A DNA stretch of 64,000 bases from Nocardiopsis gilva YIM 90087 (GCF_002263495.1 NZ_CP022753.1:1364001-1428000); one strand, 5' to 3'. Positions 8,900 to 18,828 are shown, counted from the stretch's first letter. The notes: generated by a model from the sequence alone, not told the origin. Translations and numbers: made by a program.

Positions 8900-10409
8900 C
8901 GTCCGCGCCATCCGCGCTCCCCGCGTCCCCTTGCTCCCCCTCTGCCTGATCTCCCTCTGCCTCGTCGTCGGATCGCGTCGCCGCGTGCACCGGGAGCTGG
9001 ATGACCTCGGTGGCGTCCTCCAGCTGGGCGTGCGCCTTCCCCGTCGGGGGCGGACGGCGGGCGCTGTCACTCAGGCGCAACCACAGCCCGATCATGATCC
9101 AGCTCGACACCAGCGACGACCCGCCCGCCGCGAGGAAGGGCGTGGTCATCCCGGTCAGCGGGATGATCTGGGTGACCCCGCCCAGCACCACGAACACCTG
9201 GAAGGCGAGCAAGAACGCGAAACCGGTGGCCATCAGCTTCACGAAGATCTCGCGGGAGGCGAGCGCGATCCTGAAGCCGCGCTCGGCGAGCAGCAGAAGC
9301 AGGATCACCACGGCCATCAGCCCGGTGAGCCCGAGCTTTTCGCCGATGGAGACGAGGATGAAGTCGCTGTCGGCGGCGAAGATCTCCGCTGCCCGGCCGC
9401 CGGAGAAGCCGGTGCCGAACAGTCCGCCGTCGGCCAGCGCGAACATGCCCTGCACCAGCTGGTAGCTGCCGCCGTCGGCGTGGTAGACGTGCGGTTCGAA
9501 CGGGTTCAGCCAGATGACGACGCGCTGGCGCACGTGGACGAACATTGCCCAGGCGACCGTCGCCCCGGCCGAGAACATCAGCAGCCCGATGCCGACCCAG
9601 GACTTGCGCCCGGTCGCCGTATAGAGGATGGCCAGGAAGACGCTGAACAGGAGCAGTGAGGCACCGAGGTCCTTGGTGCCCACCAGCAGCAGGATGGCGA
9701 ACCCCCAGGCGACCGTCATCGGGCCCAGGTCGCGCATGCGCGGGAGGCTGAAGACCTTCACGCCGCGTACGCGCAGCTGGCGGGCGGCCGTCGACAGCAC
9801 GTCGCGCTTCATGCCCAGGTAGGCGGCGAGGAAGACGACCAGCAGGAGCTTGGCGAACTCGGAGGGCTGGACGGTGAAGCCGCGCATCCCGATCCACCGG
9901 TGGGCGCCGTAGGCGTCGATGCCGATCACCGGTATCATCGGCAGTGCGAGCAGCACCAGCCCGGCGACCGCCATGAGGTAGGGATAGCGCTGCAGCCTGC
10001 GCGGCTCCCGGATCGCGAGGAGCACCACCAGGCACCCCACTATCCCGAGTACGGACCACATGAGCTGCTTGCCCGCCTCGGACTGGGTGGGTCCGCCGAT
10101 GCGGTGCAGCCCCCAGATAACGGTCAGCCCGAGACCGTTGAGCGCGGCGGCCAGCGGCAGGATCAGCGGATCGGCCCAGGGCGCGAGGCGTCGCAGCGCG
10201 ATGTGCAGCGCCAGCACCGCCCCGCCGAAGCCGCCGACGAACAGAGCCAGGTCATCGGGCACGCGTCCATCGATCTCCAGGCCGGCCAGGCACAGCCCGC
10301 CTGCCAGGATCACGACCGCGAGGAGCAGCAGCGCGAACTCGACGTTGCGCCGCCGCGGTCGTATCCCTGTATCGATGGGTTCGGGTGTCACGATTCCGCC
10401 TCGCCTCAC
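8847..10409 (-). CDS. FtsW/RodA/SpoVE-family peptidoglycan polymerase
   Basis: 520 residues with about ten membrane helices. SEDS proteins polymerise lipid II into glycan strands together with a class B PBP. Signatures seen: LGASLLLFSVFLAILYTATGR, YQLVQGMFALADGGLFGTG, FAADSDFILVSIGEKLGL, and the final helix GMTTPFLAAGGSSLVSSW. The C-terminal tail (about 450-520) is acidic, low-complexity and cytoplasmic. The first possible start is a GTG at 10409; an in-frame GTG at 10391 (VTPEPIDTG) sits better after an AGGCGG box. No PBP gene adjoins, so whether it serves elongation, division or sporulation is unclear. The last 53 bp overlap the end of mazG. Confidence 0.92.
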   Translation of the reverse strand: MRRGGIVTPEPIDTGIRPRRRNVEFALLLLAVVILAGGLCLAGLEIDGRVPDDLALFVGGFGGAVLALHIALRRLAPWADPLILPLAAALNGLGLTVIWGLHRIGGPTQSEAGKQLMWSVLGIVGCLVVLLAIREPRRLQRYPYLMAVAGLVLLALPMIPVIGIDAYGAHRWIGMRGFTVQPSEFAKLLLVVFLAAYLGMKRDVLSTAARQLRVRGVKVFSLPRMRDLGPMTVAWGFAILLLVGTKDLGASLLLFSVFLAILYTATGRKSWVGIGLLMFSAGATVAWAMFVHVRQRVVIWLNPFEPHVYHADGGSYQLVQGMFALADGGLFGTGFSGGRAAEIFAADSDFILVSIGEKLGLTGLMAVVILLLLLAERGFRIALASREIFVKLMATGFAFLLAFQVFVVLGGVTQIIPLTGMTTPFLAAGGSSLVSSWIMIGLWLRLSDSARRPPPTGKAHAQLEDATEVIQLPVHAATRSDDEAEGDQAEGEQGDAGSADGADVTPPAAPHPNTRATAQG

Positions 10410-10648
10410 CGTCCACGATCCGTGTCCCGGCCGACCACGGACGGGAGCGCTGTCATGCGAGGGGACTTTGACTGGTTACCGAACGTCGACCGAAGTGAAC
10501 TAACAAAGCACTATAAGTGGCCGCCCACGGTGTTCCCGACAGCGAAGCCGGGAAACCCGCATCGCCCGGCCGGAGCGGTCCCTGTCCCTGCGCCGTCGGT
10601 CTGAGGGAATCGCTGGCACGGCTCATCGAGAACGTGCACACTGGTCAT

Positions 10649-10849
10649 ATGAGTACGCCGCGCGAGGAGCTCGCCCAGCTGGTTGAGGAGCTTCCAGAGG
10701 ATATGGTTCCAGAGGTTCTGGCGAGTGCCCGAGCCAAGCTGGCTTTGGCCGGAGGCTGGCCGCCAGCGTGGTTCGGAGCAGCCGAGAGCGGAGAGACCGA
10801 CCTCTCGCAACGGGTCGACGACATACTGGCCGAAGGGTTCGGCCAGTAG
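10649..10849 (+). CDS. Small VapB-like antitoxin (orphan)
   Basis: 66 residues from ATG: begins MSTPREELAQLVEELPEDMV and ends LSQRVDDILAEGFGQ. The LVEELPEDxxPEVLASAR helix and short C-terminal toxin-binding tail are like small actinobacterial antitoxins found upstream of PIN-domain VapC toxins. Directly downstream is only a collapsed vapC (10873-11003), so the antitoxin seems to have outlived its toxin. The assignment rests on pattern and context; it could also be an unrelated small hypothetical protein. Confidence 0.6.
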   Translation: MSTPREELAQLVEELPEDMVPEVLASARAKLALAGGWPPAWFGAAESGETDLSQRVDDILAEGFGQ

Positions 10850-10872
10850 CAGTGCCCGCTCCCTAGCCGGTC

Positions 10873-11003
10873 GTTGTGGACACCGGCCCGCGGTGATCGC
10901 ACCAGCCGAGCGGCTCGGCACGGATCAAGTCGCAACCGTTGACCACCAGCATTTCACCGTCGCGCGCCCCGCGCACGTCGAGGCTTTCACGCTCCTTCCC
11001 TGA
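10873..11003 (+). pseudogene. Truncated, frameshifted VapC PIN-domain toxin
   Basis: Starting 24 bp after the antitoxin stop, one frame reads VVDTGP, the hallmark first strand of a PIN nuclease with its catalytic Asp. Within a few codons the coding potential jumps to another frame reading AERLGTDQVATVDHQHFTV and ending FTLLP, the usual end of VapC proteins (last catalytic Asp in TVDHQHF). A PIN toxin needs about 390 bp and only about 130 remain, so an internal deletion of roughly 250 bp with a frame change has removed the core. Its 3' end overlaps the monooxygenase gene by 17 bp. The toxin cannot be active. Confidence 0.6.
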
Positions 11004-12270
11004 TCAGCCGGGGTCCGGGGTAGTCCGGCAGGTCGATGGCGTTGGCGGCCTTCTGGACGGGATCCCCCCGGCGGGCGAGGCCCGGCATGCGGGAGGCGAG
11101 GCCGAGGCCCTGGTCGCGCAGCCAGATACCGCTGCGGGTGGTCGGGGTGACGATGCCCAGGCCGCTGCTGGCGATCGCTTGGTTCTGCTCGGCGAACCCC
11201 CGCATCCGAGACTCGTATCGGGCGAACGCCGTGGTGTGGTCACCATCGGCCGCCGCGAGTTTACCGGCGAGGACGTAGGCGCCCACCAGCGCGAGGCTCG
11301 AACCCTGACCCGACATCGGTGACGGACCGTGCGCGGCGTCGCCGACGAGCGTGACGCGTCCGTGTGACCAGCGATCCATGTGGATCTGGCTGATCGTGTC
11401 GAAGTAAAAGTCGTCGGCGTTCCACATCTCCTGCAGCAGCCGGGGCGCCTCCCACCCTTCCCTGGCGAAGACTGCCGCGATGATCCGCTTCTGGGCCGCG
11501 ACGTCGCGATGGTCGAAGGGCACCTCGCGGCGGGTGGCGAACGCGAACATCGCCTTGGCCTCGGGGTTCACCCCGGGGTCGTTCTCCTCACCCGGGAGTG
11601 GCGGCTCGATCCGGCCGGTGTGCGGGGCCGAGCTGTACATGGCGGTGAGCCGGTTCGGTGTGTTGTACAGCCGCACCTCCCGGTCCAGGCCGAGGTGGTT
11701 GGGGACGCTGAAGATCGAGATGTAGCGGCCGAGATAGCGCCGGAACGGCTCCTCCGGCCCGAAGACGAGGCGCCGCACATTGGAGTGCAGCCCGTCGGCG
11801 CCTACGACGAGCCCGAAAGTGCGCGGGGCGCCTTTCTCGAAGGTCACCCGCACGCCCTCGGCGCTCTCCTCCATCGCGGTGATCGAGTCGCCGAACACGT
11901 ACTCCACGTCGTCCTTGGTCGCCTGGTAAAGCAGTCGGCTCAGGTGGCCGCGCATCAGCTCCACGTCCCGGGTGGACTCCTCCTGGCCGAACAAGGAAAG
12001 GCCGACCGCGACGCTGGCCCGCCCGTCGCCCTTGACGATCGACATCGTGCGCATCTGGGTGTACGCCCGGCGGACGTCGGCGAGCAGCCCCATCCGGTCC
12101 ACGACGTCGACGGCGGTGCCGCGCACGTCGATCGCGTATCCACCGTCACGCAGGCGCGGCGCCCGTTCGAGGACCGTGGGCGTGAAGCCGTGTTCGCGCA
12201 GCCAGTAGGCCAATGCGGGCCCGGCGATGCTCGCACCGGAGATGAGGACGTTGCTGTCGGTGGTGGTCAT
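10987..12270 (-). CDS. FAD-dependent monooxygenase (PHBH/TetX type)
   Basis: 427 residues. Class A flavoprotein hydroxylase that would use NAD(P)H and O2 to hydroxylate an aromatic or polyketide-like substrate. Motifs: Rossmann GxGxxG variant ISGASIAGPALAYWL at about 9-23, the ADG motif VGADGLHSNVRR near 156-167, and the FAD ribityl-binding GD motif VTLVGDAAHGPSPMSGQGS near 300. The length fits the family. It is divergently transcribed from a TetR repressor with a palindromic operator between them, the classic layout of an inducible detoxification or antibiotic-modifying enzyme. TetX-like drug inactivation is possible but cannot be told from sequence alone. Confidence 0.88.
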   Translation of the reverse strand: MTTTDSNVLISGASIAGPALAYWLREHGFTPTVLERAPRLRDGGYAIDVRGTAVDVVDRMGLLADVRRAYTQMRTMSIVKGDGRASVAVGLSLFGQEESTRDVELMRGHLSRLLYQATKDDVEYVFGDSITAMEESAEGVRVTFEKGAPRTFGLVVGADGLHSNVRRLVFGPEEPFRRYLGRYISIFSVPNHLGLDREVRLYNTPNRLTAMYSSAPHTGRIEPPLPGEENDPGVNPEAKAMFAFATRREVPFDHRDVAAQKRIIAAVFAREGWEAPRLLQEMWNADDFYFDTISQIHMDRWSHGRVTLVGDAAHGPSPMSGQGSSLALVGAYVLAGKLAAADGDHTTAFARYESRMRGFAEQNQAIASSGLGIVTPTTRSGIWLRDQGLGLASRMPGLARRGDPVQKAANAIDLPDYPGPRLIREGA

Positions 12271-12330
12271 GGACGTCGCCCCTTTTCGTGCGTGTGCCGT
12301 GGGATCGCCTGGTCTCAGGATAGGCGTGGA

Positions 12331-12348
12331 ACTTGCCGGGCGGCAAGT
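12331..12348. promoter_or_regulatory. Probable TetR operator
   Basis: Perfect inverted repeat ACTTGCCGGGCGGCAAGT (8-bp arms, 2-bp spacer) between the divergent monooxygenase and tetR genes, 60 bp from one start and 90 bp from the other. Followed by AAGTTACT, which may be a half-site. Size and location fit a TetR-family operator that controls both promoters. Confidence 0.6.
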
Positions 12349-12437
12349 AAGTTACTGGTCGGCCGGATGGTCACCGCGATAGACTCGGTCCGCGCGGCAG
12401 CTGGCCGCGGAGCGGCAACCAGGGAGGAGACGTCGGC

Positions 12438-12974
12438 GTGGCGCGGCGGCAGACTGACACCAGGGCGGAGATCCGCGATGTCGCCCTGGAGCTTTTCGCC
12501 CAGCGGGGCTTCGAGAAGACGAGCCTCCGCGAGATCGCCGAGCGCCTCGACATCACCAAGGCGGCGCTCTACTACCACTTCCCGTCCAAGACGGATCTGC
12601 TGCGAGAAGTCGTGAACCCGCTGCTCACCGAGGTCCCAGCGATGCTCGACGCGGCGGAGCAGGCGCCCGACGCGGGACCGCGCCGGATCCTGGAGGACTA
12701 CTTCGACGTCATCGCGCGGCACCGCGTCGTGTTCATGGCCATGCTCAGCGACCTCGGATCGCTGGCACGGCTCGACGTCATGCCTGCCATCTTCGATTGG
12801 CGCGACCGGCTGCAGGTGCTCCTCGTCGGCCCGAACGCGGGCCCGGCCGACGCCGCCCGCGTCACGGTCGCCGTCGGGGGACTGCAGGACGCGGCGGTCA
12901 TGATGGGGGATGGACCAGCGGACGAAATCCGCGCCGCCGCCGTTGCTGCCGCCTACCGAGCTTTGCACCCGTGA
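12438..12974 (+). CDS. TetR/AcrR-family transcriptional regulator
   Basis: 178 residues from a GTG with a GGAGGAG site about 10 nt upstream. The N-terminal helix-turn-helix is typical (FEKTSLREIAERLDITKAAL, then YYHFPSKTDLLREV, residues about 26-58). The C-terminal ligand-binding half (60-178) is helical and not diagnostic, with VGGLQDAAVMMGD near the end. Most likely represses the divergent FAD monooxygenase gene by binding the palindrome at 12331-12348; the inducer is unknown, perhaps the monooxygenase substrate. Confidence 0.9.
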   Translation: MARRQTDTRAEIRDVALELFAQRGFEKTSLREIAERLDITKAALYYHFPSKTDLLREVVNPLLTEVPAMLDAAEQAPDAGPRRILEDYFDVIARHRVVFMAMLSDLGSLARLDVMPAIFDWRDRLQVLLVGPNAGPADAARVTVAVGGLQDAAVMMGDGPADEIRAAAVAAAYRALHP

Positions 12975-13164
12975 ACAGGCATGATGTGCCGTGGCAAGCA
13001 GCCTGGCGCATCTCACGATCCGGACTAGACCAATTTCCCGGAGCGGGTGAGGCGATGCCCGGTCCGGGTCGCTAGGCTCGTAGTCGGCTCGCGTCATCAT
13101 GTCGTCGCTGAAAGATGCCGGTATCTCTGGGGTGGGGCCCAGGCCCGGTCGGGCGCGTGCGTGA

Positions 13165-14481
<1,317 letters not shown>

Positions 14482-14492
14482 GCTGACACCTC

Positions 14493-15449
14493 ATGCCCAA
14501 GGTGCCAGAGCAGCCGAAGGGGTCCCGCCCGGGGAAGGCGGGACCCCCGGCCTCTGGCGCCTCGGGCCGCAAGGGCGCGAAGCCGTCCGCCAAGGATGCC
14601 CGGGCCGCGCCGACCGGAAAGAAGACGGCGAAGCCCGGGAAGACGCCGAAGGCGACGGGTCAGCCCGCGGGATCGAAGCGTTCGACGGCCAAGCCCGGGA
14701 GCGCGAAACCGGCGCAGTCGAAACCCGCGGCGCCGGCGAAGCCTCCGGGGAAGGCCGCACAGCCCGGACGGGCGGTGAAGGGGACGTCCGCGGCTGGGTC
14801 GCGGCCGAAGGCCGCGAAACGCGCGACGTCCGCCGCGAGCGGGGCGGGCGGACGGTCGTCTCCCGCCCGGGGCAGGGCTACACCTACCGTGAAGGCGCCG
14901 AACGGCGCGGCGAAGAGGGTGGGCATGGGGGCGGCCACAGGATCGGGGACATCGGGCACATCGGGCACGGGGCCGGACAAGCCGACGGCGAAGCCCACCC
15001 GCGCGACGCGGAACATGGGAACCGTCGCGGCCGGGCGCATCCGCCCCGCCCTCACCAGCCGAGCGGCCATCCTGGGGTTGGTCATCTGTGTGATCGCGCT
15101 CAGCCTCGCCTACCCCCTGCGCGAGTACATCACCCAGCGCGCCGAGATCGCCCGGCTTCAGGAGCAGCGCAGCCGCGCCCAGGAGAGCGTGAGCGAGCTG
15201 AAGAAGCGCAAGGAGCAGCTGCAGGACCCCACCTACATCGAGCGCGAAGCCCGCACGCGACTCCACTACCAGTACCCCGGGGAGCGCGCCTACGTCGTCA
15301 TCCCCGCGGACAGGGGCGAGCAGACGGACGATGGCGACCCGGCGCCTGCCGAGCCCTGGTTCACCAAGCTCTGGAAGTCGGTCAAGGGCGCCGACGAGGG
15401 CGGATCGACCGAGGAGCAGGTCCCTGACGCCGACGCGCCACCGGACTGA
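14493..15449 (+). CDS. FtsB/DivIC septum formation initiator with long basic N-terminus
   Basis: 318 residues. The C-terminal part is the conserved module: a single membrane helix at about 188-208 (LTSRAAILGLVICVIALSLA) followed by an extracytoplasmic coiled coil (ITQRAEIARLQEQRSRAQES) and the DPTYIEREARTRLHYQYPGE motif typical of FtsB/DivIC. It would join FtsL and FtsQ in the divisome. The first about 185 residues are a low-complexity cytoplasmic region rich in Lys, Ala, Pro and Gly, much longer than in E. coli FtsB but common in actinomycetes. No clear ribosome site precedes the ATG, which is only 11 bp after the eno stop, suggesting coupling. Confidence 0.88.
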   Translation: MPKVPEQPKGSRPGKAGPPASGASGRKGAKPSAKDARAAPTGKKTAKPGKTPKATGQPAGSKRSTAKPGSAKPAQSKPAAPAKPPGKAAQPGRAVKGTSAAGSRPKAAKRATSAASGAGGRSSPARGRATPTVKAPNGAAKRVGMGAATGSGTSGTSGTGPDKPTAKPTRATRNMGTVAAGRIRPALTSRAAILGLVICVIALSLAYPLREYITQRAEIARLQEQRSRAQESVSELKKRKEQLQDPTYIEREARTRLHYQYPGERAYVVIPADRGEQTDDGDPAPAEPWFTKLWKSVKGADEGGSTEEQVPDADAPPD

Positions 15450-15537
15450 CCCGACCCCGCGCGGCGCCACGCGGTGCCCCGCGCTCCTGGTGGGCGTGTC
15501 ACCGACGCCGTACTCCCGCGGCTAACCTGAGTTCGAG

Positions 15538-16101
15538 ATGACTTCCAACGATCACGACGCCGCGGACTCCTCCGTCTCCGCTGATGACGTCGCCGCCATC
15601 GAACTCCAGCTGGGCCGCGTCCCGCGCGGGCTGCGCGGTGTCGCGCACCGCTGCCCCTGCGGCCTGCCCGACGTCGTGCGCACCGCGCCGCGGCTGGAGG
15701 ACGGCACGCCGTTCCCCACGCTCTACTACCTCACCTGCCCCCGCGCCGCCTCGGCCATCGGCACACTGGAGGCCGACGGCGTGATGCGCGAGATGCAGGC
15801 GCGCCTGGCCGACGACCCCGAGCTGCGGGCGGCCTACACCAAGGCGCACGATTCCTATATCGCCGAGCGCGACGAGCAGGCGCGGCGCGACGGCATGGAG
15901 CCGTTGCCCGAGGGGATGCAGAGCGCCGGAGGCATGCCGACCCGGGTCAAGTGCCTGCACGCCCTGGTCGGACACGAGCTCGCCGAGCCCGGTACCAACC
16001 CGTTCGGCCGGGAGGCCCTGGACGCCCTCCCCGAGTGGTGGGCCAAGGGCCAGTGCGTGTGCGTGCAGGACCGTGTGAACGACAGCGAGGACACCCAGTG
16101 A
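15538..16101 (+). CDS. DUF501 protein
   Basis: 187 residues, soluble. Recognisable as DUF501 from the conserved cysteine and aromatic blocks: VAHRCPCGLPDVVRTAPRLE, FPTLYYLTCPRAASAIGTLE and VKCLHALVGHELAEPGTNPF. It sits, as is usual in actinobacteria, between the FtsB-like gene and the exopolyphosphatase, and its stop overlaps the ppx start (GTGA). The paired CxC and C/H residues suggest metal binding, but no function is established. Tight linkage to ppx suggests a shared transcript. Confidence 0.93.
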   Translation: MTSNDHDAADSSVSADDVAAIELQLGRVPRGLRGVAHRCPCGLPDVVRTAPRLEDGTPFPTLYYLTCPRAASAIGTLEADGVMREMQARLADDPELRAAYTKAHDSYIAERDEQARRDGMEPLPEGMQSAGGMPTRVKCLHALVGHELAEPGTNPFGREALDALPEWWAKGQCVCVQDRVNDSEDTQ

Positions 16102-17090
16102 GCACCAGAAGCGTCGCGGCCATCGACTGCGGGACCAACTCCATCCGCCTGCTGATCTCCAGCGTGATCTCGCTGGACGAGGACGAGGTGCAGCTCCTCG
16201 ACGTCGAGCGCCGCATGGAGATCGTCCGCCTCGGCCAGGGGGTCGACAAGACCGGGGCGTTCGCGCCCGAGGCGCTGGAGCGCACCTTCTCCGCGCTGCG
16301 CGGCTACGCGGAGCTGATGCGCCAGCACGGCGTCGAGTTCGGCCCCGAGTCCGTGCGGATGGTGGCCACCAGCGCCACCCGGGACGCCGCCAACCGTCAG
16401 GAGTTCGTCGACGGGGTCCGCTCGATCATCGGCGTCGAGCCCGAGGTGATCTCCGGCGACGAGGAGGCGGAGCTCTCCTTCATCGGCGCCACGGCCGAGC
16501 TGGAGGGCGAGGACGACGGATTCAAGCCCCCGTTCCTCGTCGTGGACATCGGCGGCGGCTCCACCGAGTTCGTCCTCGGCTACGCGGGGGACGAGGGGAC
16601 CGGTGTGGTGCGCGCCGCGCGGTCGGTGAACATCGGCTGTGTCCGGATGACCGAGCGGCACCTGACCCAGGACCCGCCCACGGCTGAGCAGATCGCGGCG
16701 GCGACGGCGGACATCGACGCGGCCCTGGACGAGGCGGCGGGTGCCGTGCCGATCGACGAGGCGGCCACGGTCGTGTGCGTCGCGGGCACCGCCACCACGG
16801 TGGCGGGGATCGCCGAGGACCTGCCCGAGTACGACTCCGATCGCATTCACCACACGCAGGTGTCGGCGGAGCGCACCCACGCCATCGCCGAGGAGCTGCT
16901 CGCGATGTCGCACGACCGGCGCGCCGCCATCGGTGTCATGCACCCGGGACGGGTGGACGTGATCGGGGCGGGAGCCCTGATCCTGGACCGTGTGGTCTCG
17001 CGCACAGGCGTCGGCGGGTTCATCGCCAGCGAGCACGACATCCTCGACGGGATCGCCTGGAGCCTCTGCCTTTCCGAGGCCCCGGAATAA
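16098..17090 (+). CDS. ppx: Exopolyphosphatase / guanosine pentaphosphatase (Ppx/GppA)
   Basis: 330 residues from a GTG that overlaps the DUF501 stop. ASKHA-fold phosphatase that trims inorganic polyphosphate or converts pppGpp to ppGpp. Motifs: phosphate-1 loop AAIDCGTNSIRLLI at 7-20, MVATSATRDAANRQEF, the phosphate-2 loop VVDIGGGSTEFV near 150-160, and VCVAGTATTVAGIAEDL near 226. It is a short Ppx without the C-terminal HD-like domains of the E. coli enzyme, as is normal for actinobacterial Ppx2-like proteins. Last gene of the eno block. Confidence 0.95.
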   Translation: MSTRSVAAIDCGTNSIRLLISSVISLDEDEVQLLDVERRMEIVRLGQGVDKTGAFAPEALERTFSALRGYAELMRQHGVEFGPESVRMVATSATRDAANRQEFVDGVRSIIGVEPEVISGDEEAELSFIGATAELEGEDDGFKPPFLVVDIGGGSTEFVLGYAGDEGTGVVRAARSVNIGCVRMTERHLTQDPPTAEQIAAATADIDAALDEAAGAVPIDEAATVVCVAGTATTVAGIAEDLPEYDSDRIHHTQVSAERTHAIAEELLAMSHDRRAAIGVMHPGRVDVIGAGALILDRVVSRTGVGGFIASEHDILDGIAWSLCLSEAPE

Positions 17091-17171
17091 CACGTGCGGC
17101 CGCCCCGGTTACACGGGGCGGCTGACCCCGGTTCCGGTGTTCCGCGTGAGGCGCGTCACTTGCGCGCGAGC

Positions 17172-17189
17172 CTGTGAAAGCATTCACAA
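17172..17189. promoter_or_regulatory. Rex operator (ROP) 1
   Basis: CTGTGAAAGCATTCACAA: palindrome TGTGAA-N4-TTCACA. It agrees with the streptomycete Rex consensus TGTGAAC-NNN-TTCACA at all but one position. Rex is a redox repressor released by NADH and is known to control NADH dehydrogenase and cytochrome bd genes; the gene downstream is NDH-2. Confidence 0.75.
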
Positions 17190-17275
17190 GCCCTCTCACC
17201 TGCAAAAACGCCGTGTGCGTCGCGCGTAACGTGGTCTAAACCTTCGCGAAATGTATCTTTCCTGACGGGATGAGC

Positions 17276-17293
17276 TTGTGAAAGAATGCACAA
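17276..17293. promoter_or_regulatory. Rex operator (ROP) 2
   Basis: TTGTGAAAGAATGCACAA: same architecture as the first site with one right-arm mismatch (TGCACAA for TTCACAA). It lies 155 bp upstream of the NDH-2 start. Two sites could allow cooperative or looped repression when NADH is low. Confidence 0.65.
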
Positions 17294-17448
17294 GCGTCAG
17301 CCCGGAGATGGCGAGCTCCGGGGATCGCCGGACAGCACCGGTTCTCATGAGTCGGGTCCCGACGAGAACTGGCAGGTCAATGAAGACTTACCGATGTTCG
17401 CCGCCCCCGCGCGGGCGACGGAACGGGCACTCAAAGGGCGGATATGTG

Positions 17449-18828
17449 ATGACCGAGAGCAGGAACTACCGGCTGGTGCACGGTGGTGGGGACGAGTCGG
17501 AGATCCCGCACATCCTCATCGTCGGCGGCGGGTACCTCGGGATGTACACCGCGAGGCGGCTGGAGAAGAAGCTGGGACCGGGCGAGGCCCGGATCACGGT
17601 GGTCGACCCGAACTCCTACATGACCTACCAGCCGTTCCTTCCGGAGACGGCGGCCGGCAACATCTCCCCGCGCAACGTGGTCGTCCCGCTGCGCAAGGTC
17701 TTCAACCGGGTGCGCGTCCTCAACGGCCGCGTCATCCAGATCCAGCACGCCGACCGCAAGGTCGTCTTCGAGCCGACCCACGGCACGACCACCGAGATCG
17801 CCTACGACTACATCGTCATGGCGGCCGGTGCCGTCTCCCGCACCCTGCCCATCCCGGGTCTGGCCGAGTGGGGCATCGGCATCAAGACGGTCGAGGAAGC
17901 CGCGTACCTCCGCAACCATGTGCTGGACCAGCTCAACATCGCCGACTCCACCGACGACCCCGAGGTGCGCCGCAAGGCCCTCAACTTCGTCTTCGTGGGC
18001 GGCGGGTTCGCCGGTGCCGAGGCCATCGCCGAGCTGGAGGACATGGCCCGCGACGCCACCCGGATCTACCGCTCGATCAGCGTTGACGACCTGCACTTCT
18101 ACCTCATCGAGGCGGCCGACAAGATCCTCCCGGAGGTCGGTCCCGAGGTCGGCACCAAGGCCCTGAACCAGCTCAAGGCCCGCGGCATCGACGTGCGCCT
18201 GTCCACCTTCCTGGAGTCGGCGGTCGACCAGCGCGTCAAGCTGAGCGACGGCACCGAGTTCGAGGCCGGGACGCTGGTGTGGACCGCGGGCGTCAAGCCC
18301 AGCCCGGTCGTCCAGGCCAGCGACCTGCCGCTCGGCCCCAAGGGCCACGTCGACACCAGCGAGTACCTGATCGTCAACGGGGTGGACAACGCGTTCGCCG
18401 GTGGCGACAACGCGCAGGTCCCCGACGGCAACGGCGGCTTCTACCCGCCGAACGCGCAGAACGCCGTGCGCCAGGCCCCGGTCCTCGCCGACAACGTCAT
18501 CGCGACGCTGCGCGGCAAGAAGCCCACCGCCTACGTGCACAAGAACCTCGGTGCGGTCGCCGGGCTCGGCCTGCACAAGGGGGCCGCCCAGCTGTTCGGC
18601 AAGGTCAAGCTGAACGGCCGCATGGCCTGGTACGCGCACCGCTGCTACCACCTCTTCGCCGTGCCGACCTTCAACCGCAAGATGCGGGTGCTGGCCGACT
18701 GGACGATGGCGCTGCTCTTCCGCCGCGACTTCGCGGCGCTCTCCGAGATGGACGACCCGCGCCAGGCGTTCGAGGAGGCCAGCCAGCCCCCGGCGGAGAA
18801 GGGCGAGCCGCTGCGCCGCGCCAGCTGA
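17449..18828 (+). CDS. ndh: Type II NADH:quinone oxidoreductase (NDH-2)
   Basis: 459 residues. Single-subunit, non-proton-pumping flavoprotein that passes electrons from NADH to menaquinone at the inner face of the membrane. FAD-binding HILIVGGGYLGMYTARRL near 21-38, NADH-binding FVFVGGGFAGAEAIAEL near 180-196, FAGGDNAQVPD near 320 and a conserved quinone/AQxA-like segment PPNAQNAVRQAPVLADN. The C-terminal membrane-anchoring helices include WYAHRCYHLFAVPTFNRKMR. I take the ATG at 17449 (MTESRNYRL) rather than upstream in-frame starts, because similarity begins there and the leader contains operator sequence. A strong hairpin follows. Confidence 0.95.
   Translation: MTESRNYRLVHGGGDESEIPHILIVGGGYLGMYTARRLEKKLGPGEARITVVDPNSYMTYQPFLPETAAGNISPRNVVVPLRKVFNRVRVLNGRVIQIQHADRKVVFEPTHGTTTEIAYDYIVMAAGAVSRTLPIPGLAEWGIGIKTVEEAAYLRNHVLDQLNIADSTDDPEVRRKALNFVFVGGGFAGAEAIAELEDMARDATRIYRSISVDDLHFYLIEAADKILPEVGPEVGTKALNQLKARGIDVRLSTFLESAVDQRVKLSDGTEFEAGTLVWTAGVKPSPVVQASDLPLGPKGHVDTSEYLIVNGVDNAFAGGDNAQVPDGNGGFYPPNAQNAVRQAPVLADNVIATLRGKKPTAYVHKNLGAVAGLGLHKGAAQLFGKVKLNGRMAWYAHRCYHLFAVPTFNRKMRVLADWTMALLFRRDFAALSEMDDPRQAFEEASQPPAEKGEPLRRAS

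Larger units (their letters stand above)
17091..17448 (+). promoter_or_regulatory. Upstream region of NDH-2 gene
   Basis: 358 bp without a gene. It carries two Rex-type operators (17172-17189 and 17276-17293, listed separately) about 104 bp apart, and a long 5' leader before the ATG at 17449. The lower-GC stretch between the operators is the likely promoter, although I cannot assign a confident -10/-35 pair. Confidence 0.6.

Noticed and set aside
17278-17448. Upstream GTG start for NDH-2 adding 57 residues
   Set aside because: The extension overlaps the second Rex operator and has no similarity to the family; similarity begins at MTESRNYRL.
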